NCBI GenBank assembly: GCA_947631855.1
Contig: CANRMX010000005.1
Coordinates: 1-64,000 of the forward strand
DNA from: an uncultured Clostridia bacterium
GTDB lineage: Bacteria > Bacillota > Clostridia > Oscillospirales > Acutalibacteraceae
Direction of reading: 5' to 3'
DNA length: 64,000 bases
The translations under genes were made by a program, and so were the position numbers. The notes beneath the pieces were generated by a model. It had not been told where the DNA came from and did not search any database. It was given only the letters and a program-made list of their open reading frames with translations. Below, in pieces: positions 51,076-59,746 of the stretch (positions are counted from its first letter, which is position 1; each line of letters starts with the position of its first letter).

Positions 51076-52407
51076 ATGCTGGACTTTCTGTGCAGCGCCC
51101 TGTGGGGCTGGCACATCCTGCTGCCGATCCTGGCGGCGGGCATCTATTTCACGATCTCCACCCGGTTTTATCAGGTGCGCGGCTTCCGGGATTGGCTCCG
51201 GGCCGCGCTGCCGGGCAGACACAGCAAGGCGGGCGCGGGGAAGATCACCGGCTTCCAGGCGCTGACGGCGGCCCTGGGGGGCTCCATCGGCACGGGGAAC
51301 ATCGTGGGGGTGGCGGCGGCCATCACCGTGGGCGGGCCGGGGGCCATCTTCTGGATGGACGTTTCCGCCTTTTTCGGCATGATGACCGTCTACGCGGAGA
51401 ACCTGCTGGCGGCCTCCCACCGGGGCGGCCCGGGGCCCATGGGGTATATCCGCAGGGCGGGCGCGCCGTTGGCGGTGCTCTATGGGGCGGGGTGCTGCCT
51501 GGCCTCCTTCGGCATGGGCAACATGGCCCAGACCAACGCCTGTGCCGCCGCCATGGAGGCCCTAGGTGTGCCGCTCTGGGTGATCGTCCCGGCCCTGGCG
51601 CTGCTGGTGTTTTTCGTGGCAAAGGGCGGGCTGCGTGCGGCGGTGAAGATCACCGAAAAGCTGGTGCCCGCCATGACCCTGCTGTTTTTCGCCGCATCCC
51701 TCGGGGTGCTGTGGGTGTTCCGGGCAGAGCTGCCCCGGGCGGCGGCCAGCATTTTCCAGGGGGCCTTTTCCTTTCGGGCGGGGGCCGGCGGGGCCATGGG
51801 GGCGCTGCTCGCCCTGGGCACGGGGATCTCCCGGGGCGTGTTCACCAACGAGGCCGGCTTGGGCAGCGCCGCTTTCTCCTATGAGGACGTGGCCGACCGC
51901 ACCCCGGCGGAGCTGGGCCGCCTGGGGATTTTCCAGGTCTTTCTGGACACCTTAGTGATGTGCACCTTGACGGGCCTGTGTATTCTGTGCTGCCGGTCGC
52001 CGGTGCTCTCCGGGGCAGAGCTCACCTTCTATGCCTACGGCGCGGCGCTGGGGCCCTTGGGCGTGCAGGCGGTCTCCCTCTGCACGGCGCTGTTCGCCCT
52101 GGCCACGGTAGTCACCTGGAGCTGCTACGGCCGGGAGGCCCTGCTGTATCTCACCCACGGCCGGGGCCGGTGGGCCTATGCTGCGGCGGCCGGGGCGGCG
52201 GCTGGGCTGGGGTGCGTGCTGTCCCTCACGGCGGTTTTCCAGCTGGGCGACGCCATGAACGGCCTGATGGCCCTGCCCAATCTCATCGCCCTGTACCGCT
52301 GCCGGAAGGAAGTGAAGATCCTCTTTGAAAAAAACCGCGCAAAAGGTTGCCAGAAAAATCTGAAATCTACTGGCTTTTGCACGATAAATATGCTAAAATA
52401 CAAGTAG
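51076..52407 (+). CDS. Alanine/glycine:cation symporter, AGCS family
   Basis: This is a 443-aa membrane protein with about 10-11 spans. The signature GGSIGTGNIVGVAAAITVGGPGAIFWM near residue 68 is diagnostic, as are FAEN-type YAENLLAASHRGGPGPMGY and SRGVFTNEAGLGSAAF near 260. It imports Ala or Gly with Na+ or H+. GGGGTGAGCAA precedes ATG. The last 20 residues (KNRAKGCQKNLKSTGFC...) are unusual and overlap the promoter of the next gene. Confidence 0.93.
   Translation: MLDFLCSALWGWHILLPILAAGIYFTISTRFYQVRGFRDWLRAALPGRHSKAGAGKITGFQALTAALGGSIGTGNIVGVAAAITVGGPGAIFWMDVSAFFGMMTVYAENLLAASHRGGPGPMGYIRRAGAPLAVLYGAGCCLASFGMGNMAQTNACAAAMEALGVPLWVIVPALALLVFFVAKGGLRAAVKITEKLVPAMTLLFFAASLGVLWVFRAELPRAAASIFQGAFSFRAGAGGAMGALLALGTGISRGVFTNEAGLGSAAFSYEDVADRTPAELGRLGIFQVFLDTLVMCTLTGLCILCCRSPVLSGAELTFYAYGAALGPLGVQAVSLCTALFALATVVTWSCYGREALLYLTHGRGRWAYAAAAGAAAGLGCVLSLTAVFQLGDAMNGLMALPNLIALYRCRKEVKILFEKNRAKGCQKNLKSTGFCTINMLKYK
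52371..52399 (+). promoter_or_regulatory. Promoter of darA inside the AGCS 3' end
   Basis: TGGCTT, 17 nt, TGC-TAAAAT. The -35 is weak, the extended -10 is good. It gives a 56-nt leader. Confidence 0.4.
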
Positions 52408-52454
52408 AAGCCGCACACAAGCGGAAAACCACCGTATAGAAAGGATGGAACATC

Positions 52455-52793
52455 ATGAAACTGATCCTTGCCATCGTCTCCAACGACGACAGCGGCGCGG
52501 TTTCCTCCGCGCTGACCAGAGAGGGATTTTCGGTAACCAAGCTCGCCACCACCGGCGGGTTCCTGATGGCCGGCAACACCACCTTCATTTCCGGCGTAGA
52601 CGACGAGAAGGTGGACGCCGTGATCGCCATCATCGGCAAATATTCCAGCCGCCGCACCCAGATCGTGCCCAGCAGTTCGATCCACTCGGCAGCGCCCGGG
52701 GACACGGGGATGTATTCCTCCTACCCGGTGGAGGTGACGGTGGGCGGTTCCACCATCTTCGTGCTGAACGTGGACCGCTTTGAAAAGGTCTGA
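52455..52793 (+). CDS. darA: Cyclic di-AMP receptor protein DarA (PstA, YaaQ)
   Basis: This is a 112-aa PII-like protein of the DUF970 family: MKLILAIVSNDDSGAV, the LTREGFSVTKLATTGGFL loop, and GNTTFISGVDDEKVDAV near residue 42. These fit DarA/PstA, the trimeric c-di-AMP receptor of Firmicutes. It lies in the conserved order darA-holB-ricT seen in Bacillus (yaaQ-holB-yaaT). The stop codon overlaps the holB start by 1 nt (TGATG). Confidence 0.94.
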   Translation: MKLILAIVSNDDSGAVSSALTREGFSVTKLATTGGFLMAGNTTFISGVDDEKVDAVIAIIGKYSSRRTQIVPSSSIHSAAPGDTGMYSSYPVEVTVGGSTIFVLNVDRFEKV

Positions 52794-53779
52794 TGGACTT
52801 TCCGGGCTTTCTGGGGAACGCCCCGGTCAAGGCCGCGCTTTCGGCGGCTTTTCAGGCGGGGCGTTTTCCCCATGCTGTTTTGCTCCAGGGCGAGGCCGGT
52901 ACCGGTAAGCGCACCCTGGCCGGGCTCATCGCCCAGGCGCTGGTGTGCAGGAACCGGGACCGCGCCCCCTGTGGGACATGCCCTTCCTGCATCCGCGCGG
53001 CGGCGGGCTCCCATCCCGATATCCGCGTGATCCAGCCCGCCGGCAGCGCCCGTTCCCTCACGGTGGAGGCCATCCGGGAAGTCACCGAGGACGCGGGCAA
53101 AATGCCCGAGGAGGCGGAGGTCAACGTCTATATCCTGGTGCTGGGTAGCCGCCCATCGGAGGCGGCGCAGAACAAGCTGCTCAAAGTCATCGAGGAGCCG
53201 CCCATGGGGACGGTCTTCCTGCTGGTGGCGGAATCGGCGGAGCTGCTGCTGCCCACCATCCGCTCCAGGGTGCAGACCTATACGCTCCTGCCGCCATCGG
53301 AGGCGGAGGCCGCGTCCTTTGTGGCGGAAAAGACCGGCATCCCGCCGGAGGAGGCCGGCAGATTGGCCGCGCTCTGCGGCGGGAACATCGGCCGGATGCT
53401 GGCGGAGAGCAGCCCGGAGAACGCAGCCAAAAGCCTGACTATCGCGGCGCAGATCGCCGGGGAGATGCTCAGCACCGGCGGCGACGGGATGCTGCGGGCC
53501 TTTGCGCCGCTGCAGCGGGACAGGGCGCTGTGCCGGGAGGTGCTGGTGCGGCTGGGGGCGATCTTCCGGGATGCCTGCGTGCTGCGGGCGGGCGGCGATA
53601 CCCTGCTGGGCGGCGCGCCGGAAGTTGCCCGCCGATTGCAGCGGCTGCCCCTCAAACAGCTGGCCGCCCTGCCGGAGCTCACCCGGGAATACATCCGCAA
53701 GGTGGACGGCAACGCCAACATGGCGCTGCTGACGGTCTGCCTGTGCGCGGCGCTGCGGGAGGCCGCCGGCACCCAGTAG
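52793..53779 (+). CDS. holB: DNA polymerase III delta' subunit
   Basis: This is a 328-aa clamp-loader subunit. It has LQGEAGTGKRTLAGLIA (Walker A variant GxxGTGK), the zinc cluster CGTCPSCIRAA and SEAAQNKLLKVIEEPP, where SRC-type sensor sites are reduced. It binds the clamp loader and helps load the sliding clamp onto DNA. Start overlap with darA supports coupling. The next gene, ricT, begins 63 nt later. Confidence 0.95.
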   Translation: MDFPGFLGNAPVKAALSAAFQAGRFPHAVLLQGEAGTGKRTLAGLIAQALVCRNRDRAPCGTCPSCIRAAAGSHPDIRVIQPAGSARSLTVEAIREVTEDAGKMPEEAEVNVYILVLGSRPSEAAQNKLLKVIEEPPMGTVFLLVAESAELLLPTIRSRVQTYTLLPPSEAEAASFVAEKTGIPPEEAGRLAALCGGNIGRMLAESSPENAAKSLTIAAQIAGEMLSTGGDGMLRAFAPLQRDRALCREVLVRLGAIFRDACVLRAGGDTLLGGAPEVARRLQRLPLKQLAALPELTREYIRKVDGNANMALLTVCLCAALREAAGTQ

Positions 53780-53842
53780 CAAGGAATCAAAACCCCAACC
53801 ACCCGTCCGGGTGTGGACGATAAAGAGAAGGAGAGCAGAGAA

Positions 53843-54691
53843 ATGGCCGAGGTCATAGGCGTTCGTTTCAGAAACACAGGGAAAGTTTATTATTTCAACC
53901 CCATGGGCGAGAAGCTGAAAAAGGGGGAGCAGGCGGTGGTGGAGACCACCCGGGGCGTGGAATGCGGCGAGGTGGCCATGGAGAACACTGAGGTCAGCGA
54001 CGAGGCCATCGTGCAGCCGCTGAAGAAACTGCTGCGCAGGGCCACCAAAGACGACCTGCGCCGGGTGGAGGAAAACCGCCGGAAGGAGAAGGCGGCCTTT
54101 ACCGTGTGCGAGCAGAAGATCGCCGACCACCGGCTGGACATGAAGCTGGTGGAGGTGGAATACGCCTTTGACGGCAGCAAGATCTTGTTTTATTTCACCG
54201 CCAACGGCCGGGTGGATTTCCGGGAGCTGGTGAAGGACTTGGCCGGGCAGTTCCGCACCCGCATCGAGCTCCGGCAGATCGGCGTGCGGGACGAGGCCAA
54301 GATGCTGGGCGGCATCGGCGTGTGCGGGCGGCCCTTCTGCTGCGGCACGTTCCTCAACGGCTTCCAGCCCGTGTCCATCAAGATGGCCAAGGAGCAGGGC
54401 CTCTCCCTGAACCCGGTGAAGATCTCCGGCTCCTGCGGGCGGCTGATGTGCTGCCTGAAATACGAGCAGGAGGCGTATCAGGACCTCATCCGCACCACGC
54501 CGAAGATCGGCGCCCCGGTCTCCACGCCGGAGGGCCGCGGGGTGGTGGCGGACCAGAGCCTGCTCACCCGCAGGGTGAAGGTGAAGCTGGACAAGGACCC
54601 GGACGCCGCGCCCAAGGAATTCCGGGTGGACGAGGTGCGCGTCCCCAGGGAGCACCGGCGGCAGGGGGAGCGCAGAGACGGGGAAGAATAA
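53843..54691 (+). CDS. ricT: RicT (YaaT), PSP1-domain protein
   Basis: This is a 282-aa protein, starting at ATG 53843 after AAGGAGAGCAG; the track GTG start 30 nt earlier has no ribosome site. The PSP1 C-terminal domain holds cysteine motifs CGRPFCCGTFLNGFQ and CGRLMCCLKYE, which in RicT with RicA and RicF bind [4Fe-4S] clusters. In Bacillus the Ric complex acts on RNase Y and mRNA processing. Position between holB and trmN6 matches the conserved cluster. Confidence 0.93.
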   Translation: MAEVIGVRFRNTGKVYYFNPMGEKLKKGEQAVVETTRGVECGEVAMENTEVSDEAIVQPLKKLLRRATKDDLRRVEENRRKEKAAFTVCEQKIADHRLDMKLVEVEYAFDGSKILFYFTANGRVDFRELVKDLAGQFRTRIELRQIGVRDEAKMLGGIGVCGRPFCCGTFLNGFQPVSIKMAKEQGLSLNPVKISGSCGRLMCCLKYEQEAYQDLIRTTPKIGAPVSTPEGRGVVADQSLLTRRVKVKLDKDPDAAPKEFRVDEVRVPREHRRQGERRDGEE

Positions 54692-54705
54692 AATCGGAAT
54701 AGGGC

Positions 54706-54733
54706 TTGATTTTTCCCGGAAATATGCTAAAAT
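54706..54733 (+). promoter_or_regulatory. Promoter of the ferredoxin gene
   Basis: TTGATT, 16 nt, TGC-TAAAAT, 67 nt before the start. The same extended -10 pattern precedes darA. Confidence 0.55.
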
Positions 54734-54800
54734 ATTGGTGATCAGGCCCAGCCGGGTCTGGAACATAGAAGCGCAAAATTTTTTATGGGAGGTGTATTCC

Positions 54801-54974
54801 ATGCCTTACGTCATCAAGAAGGACACCTGCATCGCCTGCGGCGCCTGCGCCAGCGGCTGCCCGGTGGACGCCATTTCCGAAAAGGACGGCGTGTACGTGA
54901 TCGATCCCGACACCTGCATCAGCTGCGGGGCCTGCGCAGGGGTTTGCCCGGTGGGCGCCCCCGAGGAGGAGTAA
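54801..54974 (+). CDS. Two [4Fe-4S] ferredoxin
   Basis: This is a 57-aa protein with two cluster motifs: CIACGACASGCPVDAI (about residues 10-25) and CISCGACAGVCPVGAP (about 40-55). It is a clostridial-type electron carrier. The ATG at 54801 follows GGGAGG. In Bacillus this slot of the cluster holds yabA; here a ferredoxin with its own promoter occupies it. Confidence 0.97.
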   Translation: MPYVIKKDTCIACGACASGCPVDAISEKDGVYVIDPDTCISCGACAGVCPVGAPEEE

Positions 54975-55079
54975 GATCGACGAAACGCAGCCCGCGTCGG
55001 GGATATCCCGGCCGGGCTGGTTTTTGTTGCATGGAAACATCTCAGAGAAACGACCAAAACACGAAAAGACGGTGACGGT

Positions 55080-55808
55080 ATGGAAACTCCCCGTTGGGAG
55101 GATCTGGGCGCGGGCGCTGGCCTGTGGGTGACGAAGGAGAGCCCCTTGACCACGGACGCGCTGCTTTTGGCGGATTTCTCCGCGCCCAAAAAGGGGGAGC
55201 GGTGCGCGGACCTGGGCACGGGCTGCGGCAGCATCGCCATCCTGTGGCGGCGGCAGGGCGCGGCCGGGTCCATCCTGGCGGTGGAGCTGCAGCCGGAGGT
55301 GGCGGCCATGGCGGCGGATTCCGTAGCCCGCAACGGCTTCGGCGATACCCTCCGGGTGGTCTGCGGCGACGCCGCCCGCCCCAGGGAGCTGTTTGCCCCG
55401 CAGAGTTTGGACCTCGTCGCCTGCAATCCGCCCTATTACCCGGAAGACCGAGGGGCCGTGGGCGCAGGCCCGCGGGGCGTGGCCCGGCACGGGGGCAGCC
55501 TGACGCTTTCCGCGCTGGCGGCCTCCGCCGGGTACGGGCTCAAATGGGGCGGCAGGCTGTGCGTCTGCCTCCCGGCGGAGCGTCTGGCGGAAGCGGTGCG
55601 GGCTTTCGGCGAAAAGGGGCTGGAACCCAAACGGCTGCGCATGGTGCAGTCCCGGCCGGAGAAACCGCCCTATCTGCTGCTGATGGAGTGTCGGCGGGGC
55701 GGCAAGCCGGGGCTCGCGCTGGAGCCCACCCTGTTGATTGCCGACGCATCGGGCAAACCCAGCCCGGCGCTGCTGGCCGCCTACGGCCCGTATAGAAAGG
55801 AAGGATAA
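55080..55808 (+). CDS. trmN6: tRNA1(Val) (adenine-37-N6)-methyltransferase-like
   Basis: This is a 242-aa class I methyltransferase. The SAM loop is ADLGTGCGSIAILW near residue 45, the catalytic NPPY (CNPPYYPEDRGA) near 120. Length and motifs fit the TrmN6/YfiC (YabB) family, which methylates adenine 37 in tRNA-Val. Position before rsmI matches Firmicute yabB-yabC. No strong ribosome site is visible before the ATG. Confidence 0.9.
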   Translation: METPRWEDLGAGAGLWVTKESPLTTDALLLADFSAPKKGERCADLGTGCGSIAILWRRQGAAGSILAVELQPEVAAMAADSVARNGFGDTLRVVCGDAARPRELFAPQSLDLVACNPPYYPEDRGAVGAGPRGVARHGGSLTLSALAASAGYGLKWGGRLCVCLPAERLAEAVRAFGEKGLEPKRLRMVQSRPEKPPYLLLMECRRGGKPGLALEPTLLIADASGKPSPALLAAYGPYRKEG

Positions 55809-55809
55809 C

Positions 55810-56646
55810 ATGCCCACTGGCACGCTGTACATCGTGGGGACGCCCATCGGGAATCTGGGGGATTTTTCACCCCGGGCGGTGGAGACGCTGGAAAAGGTGG
55901 ATTTCATCGCGGCGGAGGACACCCGGGTGACCCTGAAGCTGCTCAATCGTTTCGGCGTGAAGAAGCCCATGATCAGCTATTTCGAGCACAACCGCAACGA
56001 CCACGGCCGGGTGATTCTGGAGAAGCTCCGGGCCGGGGAATCCTGCGCCCTGGTGTCGGACGCGGGGATGCCCGGGGTATCGGACCCTGGGGAGCAGCTG
56101 GCGGCGGCCTGCGAAGCGGAGGGCATCCCGGTGACGGCGGTGCCGGGGCCCACGGCGGCGGTGACGGCGCTGGTGCTGTCGGGCCTGCCCACAGGGCGCT
56201 TCACCTTCGAGGGCTTTTTGAGCGTCAACAAGCGGGCCCGCCGGGAGCACCTGGAAGCGGTGCGCAGTGAGTCCCGCACCATGATCTTCTACGAAGCGCC
56301 CCACAAGCTGCGCAGGACCCTGGCCGATTTTGCAGAGATTTTCGGCCCGGAGCGCCGGATCGCCCTGTGCAGGGAGCTGACCAAGCTCCACGAGGAGGTC
56401 TGGCGCACCACCCTTGGGGAGGCCGCCGCCCGCTATCGGGAGCAGGAGCCCAAGGGGGAGTATGTTTTGGTGATCGCCGGCGCCCCTGCGCCTGAAATCC
56501 CGGAGCCTGCCTCCACGCCGGAGGACGCCGCCGCCCTAGCCCGGGAGCTGATGGCCCGGGGCGCCTCCGCCGCCGAAGCCGCCCGGGAGGCCGCCAAAGC
56601 CACCGGCCTCAAAAAGGGCGACATCTATCGTCTGTTGACAGCCTGA
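55810..56646 (+). CDS. rsmI: 16S rRNA (cytidine-1402-2'-O)-methyltransferase
   Basis: This is a 278-aa SAM-dependent enzyme of the tetrapyrrole-methylase fold. Motifs are TLYIVGTPIGNLGDFSPRA, AAEDTRVTLKLL, MISYFEHNRN and LVSDAGMPGVSDPGEQL. The ATG at 55810 follows AAAGGAAGGA, one base after the trmN6 stop. It 2'-O-methylates C1402 of 16S rRNA. The C-terminal 60 residues are Ala/Glu-rich and match the helix-loop-helix tail of RsmI. It ends the darA-to-rsmI cluster. Confidence 0.95.
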   Translation: MPTGTLYIVGTPIGNLGDFSPRAVETLEKVDFIAAEDTRVTLKLLNRFGVKKPMISYFEHNRNDHGRVILEKLRAGESCALVSDAGMPGVSDPGEQLAAACEAEGIPVTAVPGPTAAVTALVLSGLPTGRFTFEGFLSVNKRARREHLEAVRSESRTMIFYEAPHKLRRTLADFAEIFGPERRIALCRELTKLHEEVWRTTLGEAAARYREQEPKGEYVLVIAGAPAPEIPEPASTPEDAAALARELMARGASAAEAAREAAKATGLKKGDIYRLLTA

Positions 56647-56709
56647 TGTTCCACCCAACTGTGAGCAGCCATGCTGACGAAACACTATTTTGATTTGGAG
56701 GATTTCATT

Positions 56710-57726
56710 ATGAAAAAGTTCATTGGGTTTTTCTTAGCTGTCGTGTTTCTTTTTTCTCTTTGCGCCTGCGGAGCCGATCATGCAGATCAGGCGGGCACTT
56801 CGAGCACGTCCACGCTCTCCTCGGCAAGTCCAGCCGAGGACGCGTCGCACTTTGAAGGGGAGATCACGTTAGACTTTGCTTTCGGAACACGCACCGGCCA
56901 GTATGAAGGCGACGTGAATGAAGCAGGCGTGCCAGATGGATATGGCGTTTTTACAGCCGTCAACACCACCGGGACAAGCTGGACTTACGAGGGCGACTGG
57001 GTCAACGGCCATTGGGAGGGCTTGGGCACTTCCACGTGGAGCGACGGGCAGAAGTATGTTGGAAACTATTCCGAGGATGTAGAAGCCGGTGACGGTACCT
57101 ATTTCTTTGCGGACGGGAGTAGTTTTGCAGGCGTTTTTACGGATGGAAATGCGGACGGTGTTTACACGGCGGCGGACGGCGTGCAATACTACGCCACAAT
57201 GGTCGATGGTTCCGTTGAGATCGGCGGTATTTGGCGGACGGGTGAGTTCGGCGATGAAATTGACGCATATCAGGGTGAGTGGAGCGAAATAGATAATCGC
57301 TATGGTCGGCTTGTGATCAGCGGCGAAAGTATCAACTTTATCAGTGAGATGGAGATAGGCAGCAAGCACTCCGTGGATGTAAATACCTTCTATTTTGGAA
57401 AAAGCGAAAACGGCGACCTCGTTGTCGTAAACGAATCGGGTTCTTATCGGTACGATATTTCTATCGGAGAAGATGATGTGCTTACGATCACCCAGGATTC
57501 AAAGGAAAGAAAGTACGAAAAAGTCAGCGACAGTTTGGAAATTCCAAAGGAGACTTATGAGCCCGAGATCGGGATGACGGAGATCGAAATCTACGGCTCC
57601 ACATGGGGCGCACCCGAAAAGAAAAACAAGACCACAACGGCGGGTGGAGAATCCGAACAATGGGTGTATGAAGATGGGTACATCTATTTCACAGATGGCA
57701 TCGTAACCGCCATTCAGGAGCGGTAA
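56710..57726 (+). CDS. MORN-repeat lipoprotein
   Basis: This is a 338-aa protein with signal peptide and lipobox (LFSLCAC), starting at ATG 56710 after GGAGG. Residues about 57-165 hold MORN-type repeats: YEGDVNEAGVPDGYG, YEGDWVNGHWEGLGT, YVGNYSEDVEAGDGT and FAGVFTDGNADGVY. MORN motifs are protein or lipid contact repeats. The C-terminal half is beta-rich with no named domain. The base composition is visibly more AT-rich than rsmI before and pyk after, which suggests later acquisition. Confidence 0.85.
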   Translation: MKKFIGFFLAVVFLFSLCACGADHADQAGTSSTSTLSSASPAEDASHFEGEITLDFAFGTRTGQYEGDVNEAGVPDGYGVFTAVNTTGTSWTYEGDWVNGHWEGLGTSTWSDGQKYVGNYSEDVEAGDGTYFFADGSSFAGVFTDGNADGVYTAADGVQYYATMVDGSVEIGGIWRTGEFGDEIDAYQGEWSEIDNRYGRLVISGESINFISEMEIGSKHSVDVNTFYFGKSENGDLVVVNESGSYRYDISIGEDDVLTITQDSKERKYEKVSDSLEIPKETYEPEIGMTEIEIYGSTWGAPEKKNKTTTAGGESEQWVYEDGYIYFTDGIVTAIQER

Positions 57727-57764
57727 CAGTAAAATCGTCGGTCGGCGGTGCGCTGGTTGTAGGC

Positions 57765-57795
57765 AAAAAAGAGCCTCCCCTACAGGGAGGCTCTC
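57765..57795 (-). terminator. Terminator of pyk
   Basis: On the minus strand GAGCCTCCC-TGTAG-GGGAGGCTC is followed by TTTTTTGCC. Confidence 0.8.
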
Positions 57796-57822
57796 CTATT
57801 ATATGCAGCTATATGCAGCCAA

Positions 57823-59568
57823 TCAGCACGCGGAGACCCGGCCGGTCTTAGCGTCCAGGGTGACCACCGCGCCGCCCTTGAGGATGGAGGTGGCGTTTTC
57901 CGCGCCGGTGATGACCGGCTTATCCATGGCCAGGCCCACCACGGCGGCGTGGCTTGCCATGCCCGCCTTTTCGGTGATGATCCCGGAGGCCCTGCGCAGA
58001 TACTCCACCATGGAATTGTTGGTCTCGGGCACAACGAGAATATCGCCCTCGTGGAAGAAGGCGGGGATGTCCTCGGGATTCCTGCACACGCACAGCCGGG
58101 CGGAGACGGATTTCTCGGTGACGCCCTGGCCGGTGAGCAGCACATGGCCCACCACATGGACCTTCATCATGTTGGTGGTGCCGGAGACGCCCAGGGGCAC
58201 GCCGGCGGTGATGACCACCAGATCGCCGCTTTCCACGATGCCCGCCTTTTCGGAGGCGTTCACGGCGCTTTCAAAGAGCTCGTCGGTGTCCTTCTCCTCG
58301 CCGATCACCAGCGGGTACACGCCCCAGGAGAGGTTCAGCTGGCGGCACACCTTCTCGTCGGGGGTGCAGCCCACCACGGGATAGTGGGGCCGGAACTTGG
58401 ACAGCTGCCGGGCGGTGCCGCCAGATTTGGTGACGGTGATGATGGCCCGGGCGCCCAGATCGTGGGAGGTGGCCACGGTGGCGTGGGAGATGGCGTTGGT
58501 CACGTCGAAGGCGATGTCGCTGTTGTCCCGGGAATTGAAGCGCCACTTGTAATCGATGCTTTCCTCGGCCTTCTCGGCGATGCGCACCATGGTCTCCACG
58601 GCCTCCACGGGATATTTGCCCGCGGCGGTCTCGCCGGAGAGCATGATGCAGCTGGTGCCGTCGTAGATGGCGTTGGCCACGTCGGTGGCTTCTGCCCGGG
58701 TGGGCCGGGGATTTTTCACCATGGATTCCAGCATCTGGGTGGCGGTGACCACGATCTTGCCGGAGCCGTAGCATTTCTGGATCAGCTGTTTCTGGATCTC
58801 GGGCAGTTCCTCGAAGGGGATCTCCACGCCCATGTCGCCTCTGGCCACCATGATGCCGTCGGCCACCCGGAGGATCTCGTCGATATTCTCCACGCCCTCC
58901 CGGTTCTCGATCTTGGCGATGATCTTGATGCTGTGGCAGTCGTGATCTTCCAGAATCTTGCGGATATCCAGCACGTCGTCGGCGGAGCGCACGAAGGAAG
59001 CGGCGATGAAATCGAAATCGTTCTCGATGCCGAAGATAATATCCGACCGGTCCCGCTCGCTGATATAGGGCATGGAGAGCCGGGTATCGGGCACGTTCAC
59101 GCCCTTGTTATTGGACACGGTGCCGCCGTTGAGCACGTCGCAGACGATATCGGTATCGGTGACGGTGCGGGCGCGCATGGCCACCAGGCCGTCGTCGATG
59201 AGCACCCGGGCGCCGGGGATCAAATCCTTGGGGAGATCGGCGTAGGTGATGGACACTGCCTGTTCGCTGCCGGGGATATCCCGGGTGGTGAGGGTGAAGG
59301 TATCCCCGGCGTGGAGCTCCACCGGGCCGTTGGCGAAGGTCTTCACCCGTATCTCCGGCCCCTTGGTATCCAGCAGGGCGGCCACGGGCAGGCCCAGCTC
59401 GTTGCGGATGCGCACCACGGCCTCCAGCTTTTGGGCGGCGTCCTCGTGGGTGCAGTGGGAGAAGTTGAAGCGGGCGCAGTTCATACCGGCCAGCATCAGC
59501 CGGCGCAGCACGGCCTCGTCGTCGGTGGCGGGGCCCAGGGTGCAGATGATCTTGGTTTTTCTCATCAT
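57823..59568 (-). CDS. pyk: Pyruvate kinase with C-terminal PEP-utilising domain
   Basis: This is a 581-aa enzyme. It begins MMRKTKIICTLGPATDDEAV after GGGAGGAAATCTCC (the track start 48 nt earlier is not needed). Catalytic motifs are ARFNFSHCTHEDA, DTKGPEIRV, IKIIAKIENREGVENIDEIL and MVARGDMGVEIPFEE. Beyond the usual 470 residues there is a PEP-utiliser-like domain with GIITEKAGMASHAAVVG, as in Bacillus-type pyruvate kinases. It makes ATP and pyruvate from PEP in glycolysis. It has its own promoter and terminator, so it is monocistronic. Confidence 0.98.
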   Translation of the reverse strand: MMRKTKIICTLGPATDDEAVLRRLMLAGMNCARFNFSHCTHEDAAQKLEAVVRIRNELGLPVAALLDTKGPEIRVKTFANGPVELHAGDTFTLTTRDIPGSEQAVSITYADLPKDLIPGARVLIDDGLVAMRARTVTDTDIVCDVLNGGTVSNNKGVNVPDTRLSMPYISERDRSDIIFGIENDFDFIAASFVRSADDVLDIRKILEDHDCHSIKIIAKIENREGVENIDEILRVADGIMVARGDMGVEIPFEELPEIQKQLIQKCYGSGKIVVTATQMLESMVKNPRPTRAEATDVANAIYDGTSCIMLSGETAAGKYPVEAVETMVRIAEKAEESIDYKWRFNSRDNSDIAFDVTNAISHATVATSHDLGARAIITVTKSGGTARQLSKFRPHYPVVGCTPDEKVCRQLNLSWGVYPLVIGEEKDTDELFESAVNASEKAGIVESGDLVVITAGVPLGVSGTTNMMKVHVVGHVLLTGQGVTEKSVSARLCVCRNPEDIPAFFHEGDILVVPETNNSMVEYLRRASGIITEKAGMASHAAVVGLAMDKPVITGAENATSILKGGAVVTLDAKTGRVSAC

Positions 59569-59606
59569 GGAGATTTCCTCCCTTTCGTTGGTACGGTCTT
59601 TAGAAC

Positions 59607-59635
59607 AGAATACCACAAATCCGCCGGTTTGTCAT
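59607..59635 (-). promoter_or_regulatory. Promoter of pyk
   Basis: Minus strand ATGACA, 17 nt, TATTCT, 38 nt before the start. Confidence 0.5.
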
Positions 59636-59666
59636 CCTCTTTTGTGGATTTTTTTGATGAAACCCC

Positions 59667-59695
59667 TTGACAACTGCAAAATCCCGTGATATATA
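59667..59695 (+). promoter_or_regulatory. Promoter of the small envelope protein cluster
   Basis: TTGACA, 17 nt, TATATA inside a TA-dinucleotide run (59689-59702). It lies 51 nt before the lipoprotein start. Confidence 0.7.
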
Positions 59696-59746
59696 TATAT
59701 ATAGTTGGGAATTTAAGACCCAAAATTTGATTCAGGAGGGATACCT

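Noticed and set aside
59689-59702. TA-dinucleotide run as a microsatellite repeat
   Set aside because: It is placed 17 nt after TTGACA and is better explained as a promoter -10 region.
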